Source of the DNA: Mesotaenium endlicherianum
Taxonomy: Eukaryota; Streptophyta; Zygnematophyceae; Zygnematales; Mesotaeniaceae
Direction: 5' to 3'
DNA length: 56,393 nt
Assembly (NCBI GenBank): GCA_009602735.1
Contig: WELA01012345.1
Span: 95,741 to 152,133, forward strand
Shown here: one piece after another, positions 20,557-31,949 of the stretch
Numbering within the stretch: the stretch's first letter is position 1
Layout: each line of letters opens with the position of its first letter
Notes under the pieces: generated by a model
The model's input: only the letters and a program-made list of their open reading frames with translations
What the model was told of the DNA's origin: nothing
Database searches by the model: none
Position numbers and translations under genes: made by a program

Positions 20557-23500
20557 GAGGATGCTAGAGATAGTGAGTCGTCACTAGCTGCCCTCGTAGC
20601 AGGTATTATGGGTCCTGCTGAACTGGATTCACTATGCATGCCTGACAAACAGATAAAGGAGACCATCAGTAATATAGACGTCCAGAGAGTGCACACTCTG
20701 GATGCTCTTGTTCCACCTGATGTCCAACATTTCTTTGCTACGTCAGGAGAACAATGCGAAAGTCAGGAAAAGACAGTCCCCCCTATCCTACTGCATTGCA
20801 TGATTGCAGGTAGGAAGGTGAGGGCATTTGTTGACGGAGGGGCGTCACATACTTTTATCCACAAGGACTTAGTTAAGCGGCTAAGGCTGCCTACTGTCAC
20901 CCAAGGGAATAGAAAAATATTCCTTGGAGATGCCTCAAGTATCCCGGGAGGAGTTATAACCAAGCCTATTGAGGTCCAGTTAGGTTCTGGCATTGCAATT
21001 CTAACTGAAACGCTTACATTTAAGGTACTCAACACTGGTTTCTATGATCTCGTGCTAGGCAGGTCCTGGCTTAATAGACATCAAGCTGAAGTGTGTTGGA
21101 GCAGAGGTACAGTTAAAGTGAGAGGAGCCAGTGATGGGCAGACTGACTTGGCACCCACCAGTGCTCTTCCTCTTGTCCTGTGTGGATGGCAAATGAAGGA
21201 AAAGAAGAGGCTTCCAGAAGGATGCAAGTTGCTGAATGCAATGGAGTTCGTCAAAAGCTGGAACCAGAAGGAAGACAGAATGTTCTGTCTGCTGCTAAGA
21301 GAGGTACCTCCTCAACCTGAAGAAGTGGTTGAGAAAAAGGTACACCCTCCGGAACACCCTACTGCTGCAAACATTGTTGCTCAGTACACGGATGTGTTTA
21401 ATATGCCTCCAGGACTACCCCCTAAGCGGGAAGTAGATCATAGGATTGATTTATTACCTGGTAGCCAGCCACCCTGGCAACGCACGTATGGCTTGTCTTA
21501 TTTGGAGAGTGAGGAGTTGAAAACACAGATTGCAGAGCTGGAGGAAAATGGTTACATTTCTCCCAGTAAATCACCGTACGGCGCACCTATCCTATTTGTT
21601 AAGAAAAAGGATGGCAGTATGCGGATGTGTGTGGATTACAGAGCCCTGAACAGAATTACAGTAAAGAACAAGTATGCTTTACCCAGAATCGAGGACTTGC
21701 TTGATACCCTGTCTGGCGCTAAGGTGTTCAGTAAGATAGATCTCAAGAGTGGTTATCATCAAATCAGAATTGCTGAGGGGGATGAACACAAGACTGCTTT
21801 CCGCACACGTTATGGACACTATGAGTTCAACGTGATGCCATTTGGACTGACTAATGCTCCTACTACCTTCATGGGTGCTATGAATGACATTTTCAGACCT
21901 TATTTGGATAAGTTTGTGCAAGGTTTCCTGGATGATATTTTAATTTTCTCTAAAGATGAAGCTCAGTACACTGAACACTTAAAGAAAGTGCTGGACAACC
22001 TGCGAAAAATTCACTTGTATGCTAAAATGAGCAAGTGCGATTTCTTTAAGGAAAGTATTGAATTCTTAGGCCACGTTGTCAGTAAGGAGGGCATCGGTGT
22101 GGATTCTAAGAAAGTCCAGACCATAAGGGACTGGCCAGTACCACAGTCTGTCTCTGAAGTTAGATCTTTCCTCGGGTTGGCTAACTACTATAGGAGATTT
22201 ATTGAGAATTATTCCACAAAGGCCAGTAAACTGACTGACCTTACTAAGAAAGACATCGGGTATGTGTGGGGGGAAGAGCAGCAGGCTGCCTTCCAGACCC
22301 TTAAAGATGCCCTTTGTTCTGCCCCAGTGCTAGCCGTGTATGACCCCAGCAAACCGGTGCAGGTGGTTACTGATGCCTCTGATTTTGCCATGGGTGCTAT
22401 TTTGTTGCAACCTGCTGACAAAACCTCACAGGATGGTAAGGTACGGCAGGAGTGGCATCCTGTGTTGTATGAGTCTATGAAATTTAATCCAGCGGAGATT
22501 AATTACTCAGTGCATGATAAAGAGCTGCTAGCTATCATTCATGTACTCAAACAGTGGAGAGCATACTTACATGGTAAAGCTTTTAAGGTGATTACAGATC
22601 ATCTAGCTCTGACCCACTTTCAGAAGAAGTCCAAGCTGTCGAGGAGGGAGAACCGCTGGAGCCAGATGCTGGAGCAGTTCCAAGTCCAGATCGACTACAA
22701 ACCAGGGAAGTTGAATCCTGCTGATGCACTCTCTAGAAGACCTGACTTGCAAGAAAGGAACTTTAGTCAGCATGCTGTAGATAAAGTCCTGTGTGCACTC
22801 ACTTCACTAAAGGTGAAAAAGTCCTTCCTTGAACAACTTAGGAAAGCCTACCTTTCTGACCCAACATTTGAGCCCAGCCCCACTACTGGTATGTGTCGTG
22901 CTACCGCACTCGGGTATAAGCTCAAGGGAGGGGTCTGGGTGACTGAAACCACTTCAGGCAGGCTGAAGCTGGTCATTCCTAATAATTTGGAAATAAGGTC
23001 TCTCTTACTGAGTCAAGCTCATGACAGTCTCCTGGGTGGACATTTGGGGCAGGCCAAAACTGTTGGCAAACTGGCAAAACATTATCATTGGGAGGGGTTA
23101 CCCCGGGAGGTCTTGAAATATGTCAAGTCCTGTGACCAGTGTCAGAGAAATAAGTCTCGGCACACACCACCCGGAGGTCTCTTGCAACCGCTACCCATCC
23201 CAGCGGGACGCTGGGAAACTATATCCATGGACTGGGTGGTCTCACTACCAAGAACTGCCAACGGGCATGATTCAATACTGGTAGTCGTGGATAAACTGAC
23301 AAAAATGGTCATTTTTATCCCCACAACTGTCAAAGTGACTGCACTCGAAACAGCGAGACAGTTTTACAACCATGTAGTATGCCAACATGGGCTCCCTTCT
23401 AATATCATCTCAGACAGAGACTCAAAATTCACCTCTAAGTTCTGGAGAGCTTTAATGGGGTTAATGGGAGTCAAACAGCTGCTCAGCACAGCAAACCACC

Positions 23501-24324
23501 CTCAGACTGATGGGCAGACTGAAAGAACTAACCGAGTTCTGCAGGAGGTGCTGAGAGCATATATTAACCAAAAACAAGATAATTGGGATGACCTGTTGCC
23601 TCAAATTCAGTTTGCGGTCAACAGTGCGGTGCACGCGTCAACGGGCAAAACTCCTTTTGAACTCAGCCTGGGTAGAGTCCCTAAGTCTCCTCTAGATGTG
23701 CTAGGGGAATCTTTAACTCACCCTGAAGGGATTGACAACCCGGTCTCCCTCCAGTTAACTCAGGAGTTTGCTGACACCCTGTCAGAAGTCCAACGAAACC
23801 TGCACAAGGCCCAAGAAAACCAACAAAAATACGCTAATCAACACCGTCGGGAACTGACATTTTCCAAGGGGGATTTAGTCAAACTGCATTCTCAGCACCT
23901 GTACCTCCCTGGTGTGGTCAAGAAAAAGCTTGGCCCTGTCTGGGTCGGTCCATATTCGGTGGTCCGTCGTGTCGGTCAGAATGCTTACAAACTGAACATG
24001 TCAGCTGACTACAAGGGTCACCCGGTCTTTAATGTCTCCTTCCTGGAACCATACATCAAAGGTGATACACTGTTCACAGGTCGGTTACCTGTCCAACCGG
24101 GACCGGTCCCCGCTGTCCGGGACGGCGACCCTGAGGAATATGAGGTCGATGAGATTTTAGACGCTCGCTCGGTCCGTCGATCGTCTAAATATGTCATGAA
24201 GTACCTCATCCGATGGAAGGGTTACGATGCCTCTGGGGACACTTGGGAATTTAAAGATCAGCTGATCCATGCCACAGGGGCGTTGAAACGGTTCCACCTT
24301 TGGGCGGCTGGGGCACCTCCCTAA
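20521..24324 (+). CDS. pol: Element A Pol polyprotein (PR-RT-RH-INT-chromodomain)
   Basis: Read by -1 frameshift from gag; the frame is open from 20494 and its first ATG is at 20608 (1238 residues from there). Order: aspartic protease at about 60-180, active site VDGGASHTF, with Gly in place of the usual Ser/Thr; reverse transcriptase with [24 protein letters not shown] and catalytic FLDD at about 440; RNase H with [17 protein letters not shown] and TDHLAL; integrase with H2C2 zinc finger (HLGQ...CDQCQ) and catalytic D in MDWVVSLP (about 872), D in SDRDSKF and E in DGQTER; C-terminal chromodomain at about 1177-1231 ([16 protein letters not shown]). No stop or frameshift. The chromodomain places it among chromoviruses, which direct integration to marked chromatin. 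Confidence 0.95.
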   Translation, partial: RQQQSVIQSTDCEDARDSESSLAALVAGIMGPAELDSLCMPDKQIKETISNIDVQRVHTLDALVPPDVQHFFATSGEQCESQEKTVPPILLHCMIAGRKVRAFVDGGASHTFIHKDLVKRLRLPTVTQGNRKIFLGDASSIPGGVITKPIEVQLGSGIAILTETLTFKVLNTGFYDLVLGRSWLNRHQAEVCWSRGTVKVRGASDGQTDLAPTSALPLVLCGWQMKEKKRLPEGCKLLNAMEFVKSWNQKEDRMFCLLLREVPPQPEEVVEKKVHPPEHPTAANIVAQYTDVFNMPPGLPPKREVDHRIDLLPGSQPPWQRTYGLSYLESEELKTQIAELEENGYISPSKSPYGAPILFVKKKDGSMRMCVDYRALNRITVKNKYALPRIEDLLDTLSGAKVFSKIDLKSGYHQIRIAEGDEHKTAFRTRYGHYEFNVMPFGLTNAPTTFMGAMNDIFRPYLDKFVQGFLDDILIFSKDEAQYTEHLKKVLDNLRKIHLYAKMSKCDFFKESIEFLGHVVSKEGIGVDSKKVQTIRDWPVPQSVSEVRSFLGLANYYRRFIENYSTKASKLTDLTKKDIGYVWGEEQQAAFQTLKDALCSAPVLAVYDPSKPVQVVTDASDFAMGAILLQPADKTSQDGKVRQEWHPVLYESMKFNPAEINYSVHDKELLAIIHVLKQWRAYLHGKAFKVITDHLALTHFQKKSKLSRRENRWSQMLEQFQVQIDYKPGKLNPADALSRRPDLQERNFSQHAVDKVLCALTSLKVKKSFLEQLRKAYLSDPTFEPSPTTGMCRATALGYKLKGGVWVTETTSGRLKLVIPNNLEIRSLLLSQAHDSLLGGHLGQAKTVGKLAKHYHWEGLPREVLKYVKSCDQCQRNKSRHTPPGGLLQPLPIPAGRWETISMDWVVSLPRTANGHDSILVVVDKLTKMVIFIPTTVKVTALETARQFYNHVVCQHGLPSNIISDRDSKFTSKFWRALMGLMGVKQLLSTANHPQTDGQTERTNRVLQEVLRAYINQKQDNWDDLLPQIQFAVNSAVHASTGKTPFELSLGRVPKSPLDVLGESLTHPEGIDNPVSLQLTQEFADTLSEVQRNLHKAQENQQKYANQHRRELTFSKGDLVKLHSQHLYLPGVVKKKLGPVWVGPYSVVRRVGQNAYKLNMSADYKGHPVFNVSFLEPYIKGDTLFTGRLPVQPGPVPAVRDGDPEEYEVDEILDARSVRRSSKYVMKYLIRWKGYDASGDTWEFKDQLIHATGALKRFHLWAAGAPP

Positions 24325-24648
24325 CAGTCGTTTCCGTTGACACGGGACGGTGACAGGAGGTCCTGTCTCCATATAAGTTGGAGGGAGATGTGACAGTTAG
24401 TGACAGTTGTGACAGGCAGCCCACCTTTAAATTTAAGTTGGAGGGAGTGGTAGTCTCTGATCACCATATTACCCACTCAACCTGCGCTCACACTCACTTG
24501 CTCTCCAACTCAATTTTTCCTTATATTCGCTCACACCAGGTATTCCACTCTTGGAACTCTCCCGATCGCGTCCCTCTTCATCAAGGGCACTCAGTAACGG
24601 CAAAATATCATGACTTCACTAACTGCATTGTGTTTATGATTGAGCAGG
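24325..24648 (+). other. Spacer after pol with two extra polypurine-like motifs
   Basis: AAGTTGGAGGGA occurs at 24375-24386 and 24435-24446, identical to the motif that directly precedes the 3' LTR (26388-26399). The first is followed by ATGTGACAG, resembling an LTR start. This may be the scar of an earlier 3' end, left when the extra reading frame was acquired. Confidence 0.6.
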
Positions 24649-26315
24649 ATGACTCAAAAGTCGGAACTCAAGAGGAAGAGAAGGGCGGAAGAGGCACATG
24701 CAGAATACTTGCAGTTCCGTGGAGACATCGAATCATCTTCCATTACCGCTCGGGAATCACAACGACTCCAACAACAGCGATAGGCACAGAAGAAGGAGGA
24801 GGAGGAGGAACAGGCCAGACTAAGGCAAGAAGAAATGGACAGAATAGCTGCAGAGGAGGCTAAGAAAGCAGAGGAGGAGAGGCAAGCTGAGGAGAAGCGG
24901 AAGTAGCAGGCTAAAGAAGAAGAACAGAGGAGAATCAGCAGCTACCGCTACACGGTGCTGGGCAAGGGCTTTGATCTACTGGAGGAGGCCTTCAAGTATG
25001 CCCAGAGAAGTCGCAGTGAGTCGCAGAAGGAAATCCTCCAGAAGGAAGGGGAGACATCCGAAAACTTTGACAAGTATATAGAGGTCGGCACAGGGCTCCT
25101 CCTCTACCACGATTACGCCAGGATGGTAGGATATACCATCGGAGAGGCCAAGGCAATGGCCCAGGTGAACGAAGCAGGAGCTGTCTCGATTCCTGGTATC
25201 TGGGGGGCAGATAGGGTCATCAGGATGATCCCCATGGACGCGGACAGCTTCAAGGACTCAACACCCCACAACAGGTTCAAGGCCATGTACAATGAGGTGG
25301 AGAGGAGGAGCTGGGAATTCTTGGCCAGAGAAACCAGTCAGCTGGATTTGCAGGGCACTGGTACCCTTGTACTCTCAAAAAGACAGACGCTGCCTTCTTC
25401 CAAAAGCCCACTGATTGACGGTGGATGACCATCAACATGAGGGACCAGCAGAATGACAGGGCGACGGATGAGGATTTCCTGACGGACCTAAACGGGAACA
25501 TAGTATTGCCCCCTCACATTGCGGCTTGGGACCCAAGATTGGATGGAGTCAGAGACTGCATGAGCCAAGAGATGCAGGGGGACAGGAGCAGGGCCCGAGA
25601 GTCATTCTCCAAAGGGAAGCACGCTTATGCCAAATGGGAAAGTTAGCAGGGGAAAAAGGACCTCTATGTGGTCCGAACTCAGCAGCCCCCACCAGCACCC
25701 AAAAAGGGAAGGTCAGTAGGATATTTTTTTTCTCGGGAGGAGCTGGAGCAGCGGACAGAGGAGACCCAAGAAGTCTCAGAGGAACCCGGGGACGGCGAGG
25801 AGGCGGAGTCGGAGGAAGACGAGGAGGAAGGCGAGGAGGAGGACACTAGCCCCGCCGTGATTTTGACACCTGCCACATCCCCTGTAAGGGAGAAGACGGG
25901 GTGGGCCCCACCGCAACTTGCTCAAGAGGAGGATATCACTTGGCTGGGGACTGCCAGAGGACAGAGCCCATCTCCAGGCAAGGAGACCCAGTCGGACAGG
26001 GCAGACAGGAGGGCTGCTCGGGAGATAGCCAGAGGTCTGCCAGCATCTCCCTCGCAGAGAGGGCATGTACCCTTGGCTCATGTCATGCAACATCCTTCCG
26101 GGATGCCGGTATATGTACCTGTCAGTTTGAGGGCTGCCCAGGAGAAGGCTGCCTCCCTTCAGCTTCAAACTGTGCAGGATGAAACAGCCCAGTTACTGCG
26201 TTCTCCGCCGGGTCCTTACACGGAACCCCCTTCTCTGACAGGCTTCAAAAGACCCCAAGACAGGAGGAGGTCTGGCTCCCCTGAGCATAGGGCCTCAGGA
26301 GCATCTCCCTCCTAA
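24649..26315 (+). pseudogene. Extra 3' reading frame of element A (unknown protein, degenerate)
   Basis: A coding-like region in the position where some LTR elements carry env. From ATG 24649 it reads a Lys/Arg/Glu-rich coiled coil, then a conserved block (VLGKGFDLLEEAFK, DYARMVGYTI, AMAQVNEAGAVSIPGIWG, DRVIRMI), then after a frameshift near 25400 a block with DLNGNIVLPPHIAAWDPR, a Pro/acidic linker and a basic tail to 26315. Breaks seen: TAG at 24781, 24904 and 25644, plus the frameshift. I see no signal peptide or membrane segment, so it is not a typical envelope. I do not recognise the protein. A second, shorter copy at 47304-47651 keeps the central block at high similarity, so the sequence was under coding constraint at some time. 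Confidence 0.6.
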
Positions 26316-26387
26316 GGGCAGCAGGCTGGGGATAAGAGGGACGGCACGCTGTTATTAGTGATAGTGTTGTCGAGGCGACAACATGAT

Positions 26388-26400
26388 AAGTTGGAGGGAT
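26388..26400 (+). other. Polypurine tract of element A
   Basis: AAGTTGGAGGGAT directly precedes the 3' LTR. A perfect hairpin, GTTGTCG-AGG-CGACAAC, lies just upstream (26366-26382). Confidence 0.8.
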
Positions 26401-27121
26401 TGTAATGAATCGGTATACTGGTGGATATAATATTCATTTAAATAATATAGTTAAATAAGTTCAGCCTGCTGAACTTTAGTTAATAATCAGTCTGCTGGAC
26501 TTTATACTTAATATCAGTTTAATGACTTGGCCGGAAGTAGCAGGCTGAGGTTACCTTAAGTCAGCTTGCTGACACATTCTTTGACAGCCAGCTGACTTCC
26601 GTACTCGGTAGCAGCGAACTGCCTCGATATGCATCTAAGTGTGGTATGCTAGATGAATGGCCAGATGACATCCCTATGATGGATGGCGATTCGGGATGAT
26701 GGGAGATGGCGGTGGATTTGGTTAACCGAGGTCCTACCAACGTGGTTAACTCCCGGGTAGGCGGTGCCATCGCACTGACCGTTGAACAGTAAACTCATTC
26801 CATGTACATACGCTAGGCATTGCTCTCGAGTTCGGCATTCGGAAACGAGGCCAACTCTCTTGTACAGCTTACTGAGAGAGATCTGAATCCAAGGCGAGAA
26901 GCCATTGATACGCACTGTCTTCTAACCTTGCTTATGTATGAGTTTACTGATTTGCATTATTGATGCTAGTTTACTCTCATTTGACTGACGAGTATTATTC
27001 ACTGCTAGTGCGTTGTCCTTTTGCCGTTAAACAGTTAACGGAAAGTACCATAAAGATTACTTGCTGATATAAAGATCTTTACTAATTGTTAATCGCCTAT
27101 TTGGTAAGTCGATTCATTTCA
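26401..27121 (+). repeat. 3' LTR of element A
   Basis: 721 bp, same length as the 5' LTR, same ends (TGTAATGAAT ... ATTCATTTCA). Followed directly by the target duplication GACAG. Confidence 0.95.
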
Positions 27122-28656
27122 GACAGGCACACAGTCGAGGAACTTGTGGCAGCAAGGGCCAATGTTCTGAACCCTCCTCCTGCTGTACAGCCCACTGTGC
27201 CTCTAGGTCAAATTCGTGACCGGCTCAATGCAACAGGAATTGCTGCTGCAGGAGCGAGAGGGACTGTTGAGGAAACTCCTGAGCGTGTGGATGCCCATGC
27301 TGCTGCTGCATTTGCTAGACTCCCACCTCAGAGTGTGGATTTGGGAGCATTATTCGTTCAGATGCAAACGCAAATGGGGAGTATGTACCAGTCCCAACAG
27401 GCGGACAAAAGAATCATAATGTCCCTGATGCGGGACAGAGACCAACTGGGTTCTCAAACCACGGGTGGTGGTGGCAGAGGGCCAAGTAAGCCTAAGCCGA
27501 AACCTCCCCAGGAATATGATCCTGAGGGAAACAGAAAATATTACCTGATCAAGTTTCTCGCTGATGTTGAGCAGTGGCTGGAAAATTACCCAGAGCTGCA
27601 GTATTACGAAAAGGTCAGGCACACCAGTACTCTACTGAAAGGCAGTGCAGCAGATTGGTGGCTGTATTGAAAAGGAGAGCGTAAGCCTCAGCAACTCGCT
27701 GACCCTACGGAGGTAGAGTTTGTCGCGAAGTTGCATGAGAAGTTTGATGTCATCAACCAGCAGGAGAAAGCTATTTATGCGATGATCTCCTTGACACTGA
27801 AGCAGACCACTTCAGTTGCTGAGTTTGCTCAGAAGTTCCAAGAAAACATGATGAAGCAGCCAGACTTGCCGGAGCGGTATAGGATAGCATGCTTCAGGTA
27901 TGGCTTGAAATCCGAAGTCTCTGGTCATTTTGCCGAAAAGAAGTATGAGAAACTGGCTGACTTGATCCAGGACGCTGATGCCTGGGATCAGCAGCAGTTC
28001 AACCACAAGCGCCAGAGTAATGTTTTGGTGTCTAAGATTGTCAAAAAGCCCCACGGTTCCTACAATGCAATTGGAGGAGACCAGGCTGAGGATGATCAGG
28101 GTGATGAGTACGAGTATGAGTATAACGCTATAAAGTCTAGAGGGAGAGGTGGTTACTCTCGAGGTGGCTATGGAAGAGTTGGCGGTAGGACTAAGCCGAG
28201 ACCGGCCTCAGCAAAATCTATTTAGCTCCATTGCCAGCAGTTGGGTCACTTCAGAGAGCAATGTCCAAACAAGCACCTCCCAAAACTCGAGATAAAGGAC
28301 CAGCCTTTAAAAGAAAGCAACAGTCAATAATCCAATCTACTGACTGTGAGGATGCTAGAGATAGTGAGTTGTCACTAGCTGCCCTCGTAGCAGGTATTAT
28401 GGGTCCTGCTGAACTCGATTCACTACACATGCCTGACAACCAGATAAAGGAGACCATTAGCAATATAGATATTCAGAGAGTGCACACTCTGGATGATCTT
28501 GTTCCACCTAATGTCCAACATTTCTTTGCTAAGTCGGGAGAACAATGCGAAAGTTAGGAAAAGAAAGTCCCCCCTAACCTACTGCATTGCATGATTGCAG
28601 GGAGGAAGGTGAGGGCATTTGTTGACGGAGGGGCGTCACATACTTTTATCTATAAG
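27122..28656 (+). pseudogene. Family B gag (3' part) and start of pol, disabled
   Basis: Continues the B gag interrupted by element A and parallels A closely. It contains TGA in place of a Trp codon at 27668, TAG inside the zinc knuckle region near 28223, and TAG in place of CAG near 28555 at the start of pol. The slippery heptamer is retained at 28306-28312. The pol part reaches the protease active site (again Asp-Gly-Gly) and is cut at 28656 by an inverted family C LTR. The remainder of B pol is not in the window. Confidence 0.9.
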
Positions 28657-30117
28657 TGTAGTGGAACAGATAGATAAAGTACTTAGCAAAATACAATACT
28701 TCATCTATTCAAGACAAGGATCTTTGAACACAAGGGGTAGCTTCTTGAAAGGGAGATGGCTTCTTGACAGTTAATATACTTCTGGATTTTGGCAAGTACA
28801 AGAGTGATTCTTGTATGTCTTTCTATGTTTCAGCTCTTGTCTATATAATTGCTACATAAGTAATTTCTAGAAAAGTGTACGTTGATGTGTTGGCACCCAA
28901 CACATCCCAAAACTTGCCACCTCTTTCTAGAATAATGTACACATGTCCTTTTGACTTAAAAATGGCACATTTGACTTTTGCCACATAAGTTCTTCTAGGT
29001 CTTGCCTCTAACTTCGAAAATGCCTTAGAAGGTTCAAAGGACATGAACCAAGTCACTAGAGTACCTATTCTCACTTGACTTCACACAATACTACTCCAAA
29101 TATAATTGAAATCATTAAAATATATGCAAACTAATATATTACAACTCCAATCACTACATCACCCACCCGACAGAAAAAACGATGTCTCGGCGCGTCAAGT
29201 CAGGTCTTACATATGTGGAGCAGACTAGTTAACAGCTTCAAGTCAGATGCCACACATGTGAAGAGGATTAGGCAAAGGCGTCAAGTCAGGTGCTACACAT
29301 GTAAGGTGGACTAGGCAAGGTCGTGGGTGGTGTGATCTTATTGGCTAGCCTACTCCTTGATGATAAAGAAAATTGTACAAGTTGGCCCAGAATTTGCCAC
29401 GAATTCAAAAATTCATAGCGGCCACAGAACTGCTCCAAATTTGAAAAATCAAGTGCTTGACGGACTGCGTCGGAGAAGTCTACCGAGTCACCAAATTTGA
29501 GAGCGTTTTAATTCTTGGAGTGTTGTTGAGAGCTGAGAGAGTAGGCACTTCTCCAAATCTGTGCAGAAACGTCTGAAAATCATAAGTCCTTCTATACTTC
29601 TCTAAATTTTGCAAACTAAGTCTCACACCGCGCGTTGTAAAATGTTCTACCAGAGTCTTGAGTTTCAGAGCATTCCAAGTTCAGGGGAGGGCACAATGTC
29701 AGAAGGCATATTCTGCCCTAACAATGCCAGCAGCCTGACCCCCTGCTACTTAGAGCATCATATCTCTCTCAACAGTGCTCCAAATTGAGCAAACTTGGAG
29801 TCTAAATGACCGACTACTTATGGACTACAACCACATAAATTTTCAGAATTTATTTTGCAGAGACCTTTCACCAGTAGCACTTTTAGTTCTCTGTCCAGAA
29901 ACTGCGAGGAGAGAAGAGTGTCTAATGTCAATTTCTCCTCTTTCTTGTTCTTGCAGGCTGCCTCCAAGGGGTCTTCTGCTGCTTCTTGATGGTGGCAGGC
30001 TGCCTCCTTGAAGTCTTTGGGCTTCTAGTAAAGAGACTTGGGGCTGGTCCAAGATGGGGGTTGGCGGCATGAAAGCGCTTCAATTTTCCCTGAACTTTGT
30101 CAAGGTAGTGCGCCGCC
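28657..30117 (-). mobile_element. Inverted 3' end of a family C element
   Basis: On the minus strand this reads the last part of pol (chromodomain tail), the 3' untranslated region and the 3' LTR (28657-29158, 502 bp) of a family C element. It matches 35293-36416 and beyond of the plus-strand copy. Its LTR end abuts family B sequence, while its pol end abuts the 5' LTR of the plus-strand C element. It is therefore probably an older minus-strand C copy into which the next element inserted. Confidence 0.85.
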
Positions 30118-30619
30118 GTAGTGATTTGAGTTATTATATATTAGTTTGCATATATTTTAATGTTTTCAAATATATTTGGAGTAGTACTGTGTGGAGTCAA
30201 GTGTGAATAGGTACTATAGTAACGTGGTTCATGTCCTTTTAACCTTCTAAGGCATTTTCGAAGTTAGAGGAAGGACCTAGAAGAACTCCATGTGGCAAAA
30301 GTCAAATGTGCCATTTTTAGGTCAAAAGGACATGTGTACATTATTCTAGAAAGAGGTGGCAAGTTTTGGGATGTGTTGGGTGCCAGCACATCAACATACA
30401 CCTTCTTAGAAATTGTTTATGTAGCAAGTATATAAACAAGAGCTAGAACATAGAAAGACATTCGAGAATCACTCTTGTACTTGCCAAATTCCAGAAGTAT
30501 ATTAACTGTCAAGAAGCCATCTCTCTTTCAAGAAGCTACCCCTTGTGTTCAAAGATCCTTGTCTTGAATAGATAAAGTATTATATTTTGCTAAGTACTTT
30601 ATCTATCTGTTTCACTACA
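30118..30619 (+). repeat. 5' LTR of element C
   Basis: 502 bp ending TTTCACTACA. A TATA-like TATATAAAC lies near 30430. Six further copies or parts of this LTR occur in the window (16834, 17608, 28657, 36250, 47749 and 50592). Confidence 0.9.
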
Positions 30620-30620
30620 G

Positions 30621-30632
30621 TGGTATCGGAGC
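30621..30632 (+). other. Primer binding site of element C
   Basis: TGGTATCGGAGC just after the LTR, complementary to an initiator-Met-like tRNA with one base unlike the plant standard. The family C copy at 47.7 kb has the standard TGGTATCAGAGC in the same place. Confidence 0.85.
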
Positions 30633-30656
30633 GAGGCACTTTGGTTGCACAAGAAG

Positions 30657-31935
30657 ATGGCCGATCCTCAAGACCAACAGCAAGCTTTCAAGGAAGCCCT
30701 TCCTCTCCAAGACACCCTCCTCCAGTGCCGATGGGAGAGCCCACTCAAGAAAATTTGCAACAACAAGAAGCACCACAAGGAGGAGCACACCCTCCTCCAA
30801 CGCCGATGGGAGAGCCTACTCAAGGAATTCTGCAACAACAAGAAGCACCACAAGGAGAAGCACCGTCAAATCCCGTGGCAGCCGCTATAGCAAAGTTCAC
30901 CCCACCACAAGGAGTTCCCGCAAATGAGTGGGCAGCCTTCCTAATGACCGTCCACAACCAAGTGGGCTTGGCCACCTATGAAGCAACCGTGCAAGCGTCA
31001 AGAGAAGCTATGGCTGCCATGGTTGCCCCTATTGCGAGCCATGCTCAAAATCCAGCCCCGGCTCAAGCGCCTCCACAAGAGCCAACGAGAGCAAGGAAAC
31101 TCATCAAGCCCGGCAAACCCGACACTTTCAACCCCGGGAAAGGTGCCAACCTGAATTTATGGCTCTACCAAGTGGAGACGTACCTCGAATTCCTTGCAGT
31201 ACCTGAGGAGGACTACGTTCCCTTTGCCGTTACCTTACTTAGAGGAGCAGCAACATCCTGGTGGCGTAACTATCAAGCGGCTATATATCAAGCTATGGCG
31301 CACCCCATGCTCGGCCAAGAGCCCCCACCATCATATGCAAGATGGGCAGATATTCGAGAGGCCCTCAAGAAGCAATTCATGCCCATCAATGCGGAGAAGA
31401 TTGCCCGAGGAAAGCTCCACCATCTCAAGCAAACGACGTCCGTTCAAGAGTATACATCCAGATTTCACGCCCTCACTCTTGAGATCCCCAACATGTCTCT
31501 CGAGGAGAAGATTGACCGCTACATCTTTGGCCTCAAACCCAAGGTGGCAAAGGAAGTGGAATTACGCGACTTGACGGACTTCTCAAAGATCATTGAAGTG
31601 GCCCAAAAGGTGGATACCTTGGATTTCAAGCACTCCGTGCCTTCATCTTCACGGGTACCGACGACGCGGGTGTACGCAGCCCCTTCCACATCCGAATCTG
31701 GACCCACACCCATGGAAATCGGAGTTATTAAAAGGGACCCCGCGGCTGCCCGGAGAGTGGAAGACCCTCCAATGATACTTATGATGCAAGAAACCAGCAA
31801 GGAGTGAAAGCAAGACTCTCCCCAATTGAAAAAGAAGCTCTCATGACGGCTGGACTATGCTTTTATTGCAAGGAAAAGGGCCATCGTGCACTCTCATGCT
31901 CCAAAAAGTTGTCAAAAAACGGACAGCGCCGGTAG
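30657..31935 (+). pseudogene. gag: Element C gag
   Basis: ATG at 30657 begins MADPQDQQQAF, then a one-base loss near 30690 throws the frame; the 47.7-kb copy has GCTTTCGAAGGAAG where this one has GCTTTCAAGGAAG. The rest is open to 31807 and includes a tandem 25-residue repeat (PMGEPTQ ... LQQQEAPQG, about 30716-30868), the Gag core (LNLWLYQVETYLEFL, RGAATSWWRNY, LKQTTSVQEYTSRF) and a linker. A second frameshift near 31770 separates the zinc knuckle CFYCKEKGHRALSC (about 31858-31899). The knuckle frame ends in TAG at 31933, right after the slippery heptamer. Confidence 0.85.
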
Positions 31936-31949
31936 GCCAGGAGCCTACC
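31914..31949 (+). promoter_or_regulatory. Programmed -1 ribosomal frameshift signal, element C
   Basis: A AAA AAC (31914-31920), a classical strong slippery heptamer, in the zinc-knuckle gag frame. Ten bases later a perfect 7-bp GC-rich hairpin, GGTAGGC (31931-31937) with GCCTACC (31943-31949), five-base loop, contains the gag stop TAG. A -1 slip reads AAA AAA CGG and enters the pol frame. Confidence 0.75.

Larger units (their letters stand above)
18306..27121 (+). mobile_element. Full-length Ty3/Gypsy chromovirus, element A
   Basis: 8816 bp with two 721-bp LTRs (18306-19026 and 26401-27121), a tRNA primer site, gag, pol with protease, reverse transcriptase, RNase H, integrase and chromodomain, an extra degenerate 3' reading frame, and a purine-rich tract before the 3' LTR. 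GACAG lies on both sides (18301-18305 and 27122-27126). The LTRs differ at roughly 16-18 sites by eye, mostly transitions, so insertion is fairly recent. Gag and pol are both uninterrupted, so this copy may be competent apart from the extra frame. It is inserted into the gag of the related element B. Confidence 0.95.

Noticed and set aside
24649..26315. Envelope gene of an errantivirus-like element
   Set aside because: No signal peptide, no membrane segment and no cleavage motif; the sequence is a soluble, charged protein.
28657..30619. Self-integration product of one family C element
   Set aside because: The plus-strand copy continues through the supposed target point, and the two copies differ in sequence, so two separate copies are more likely.
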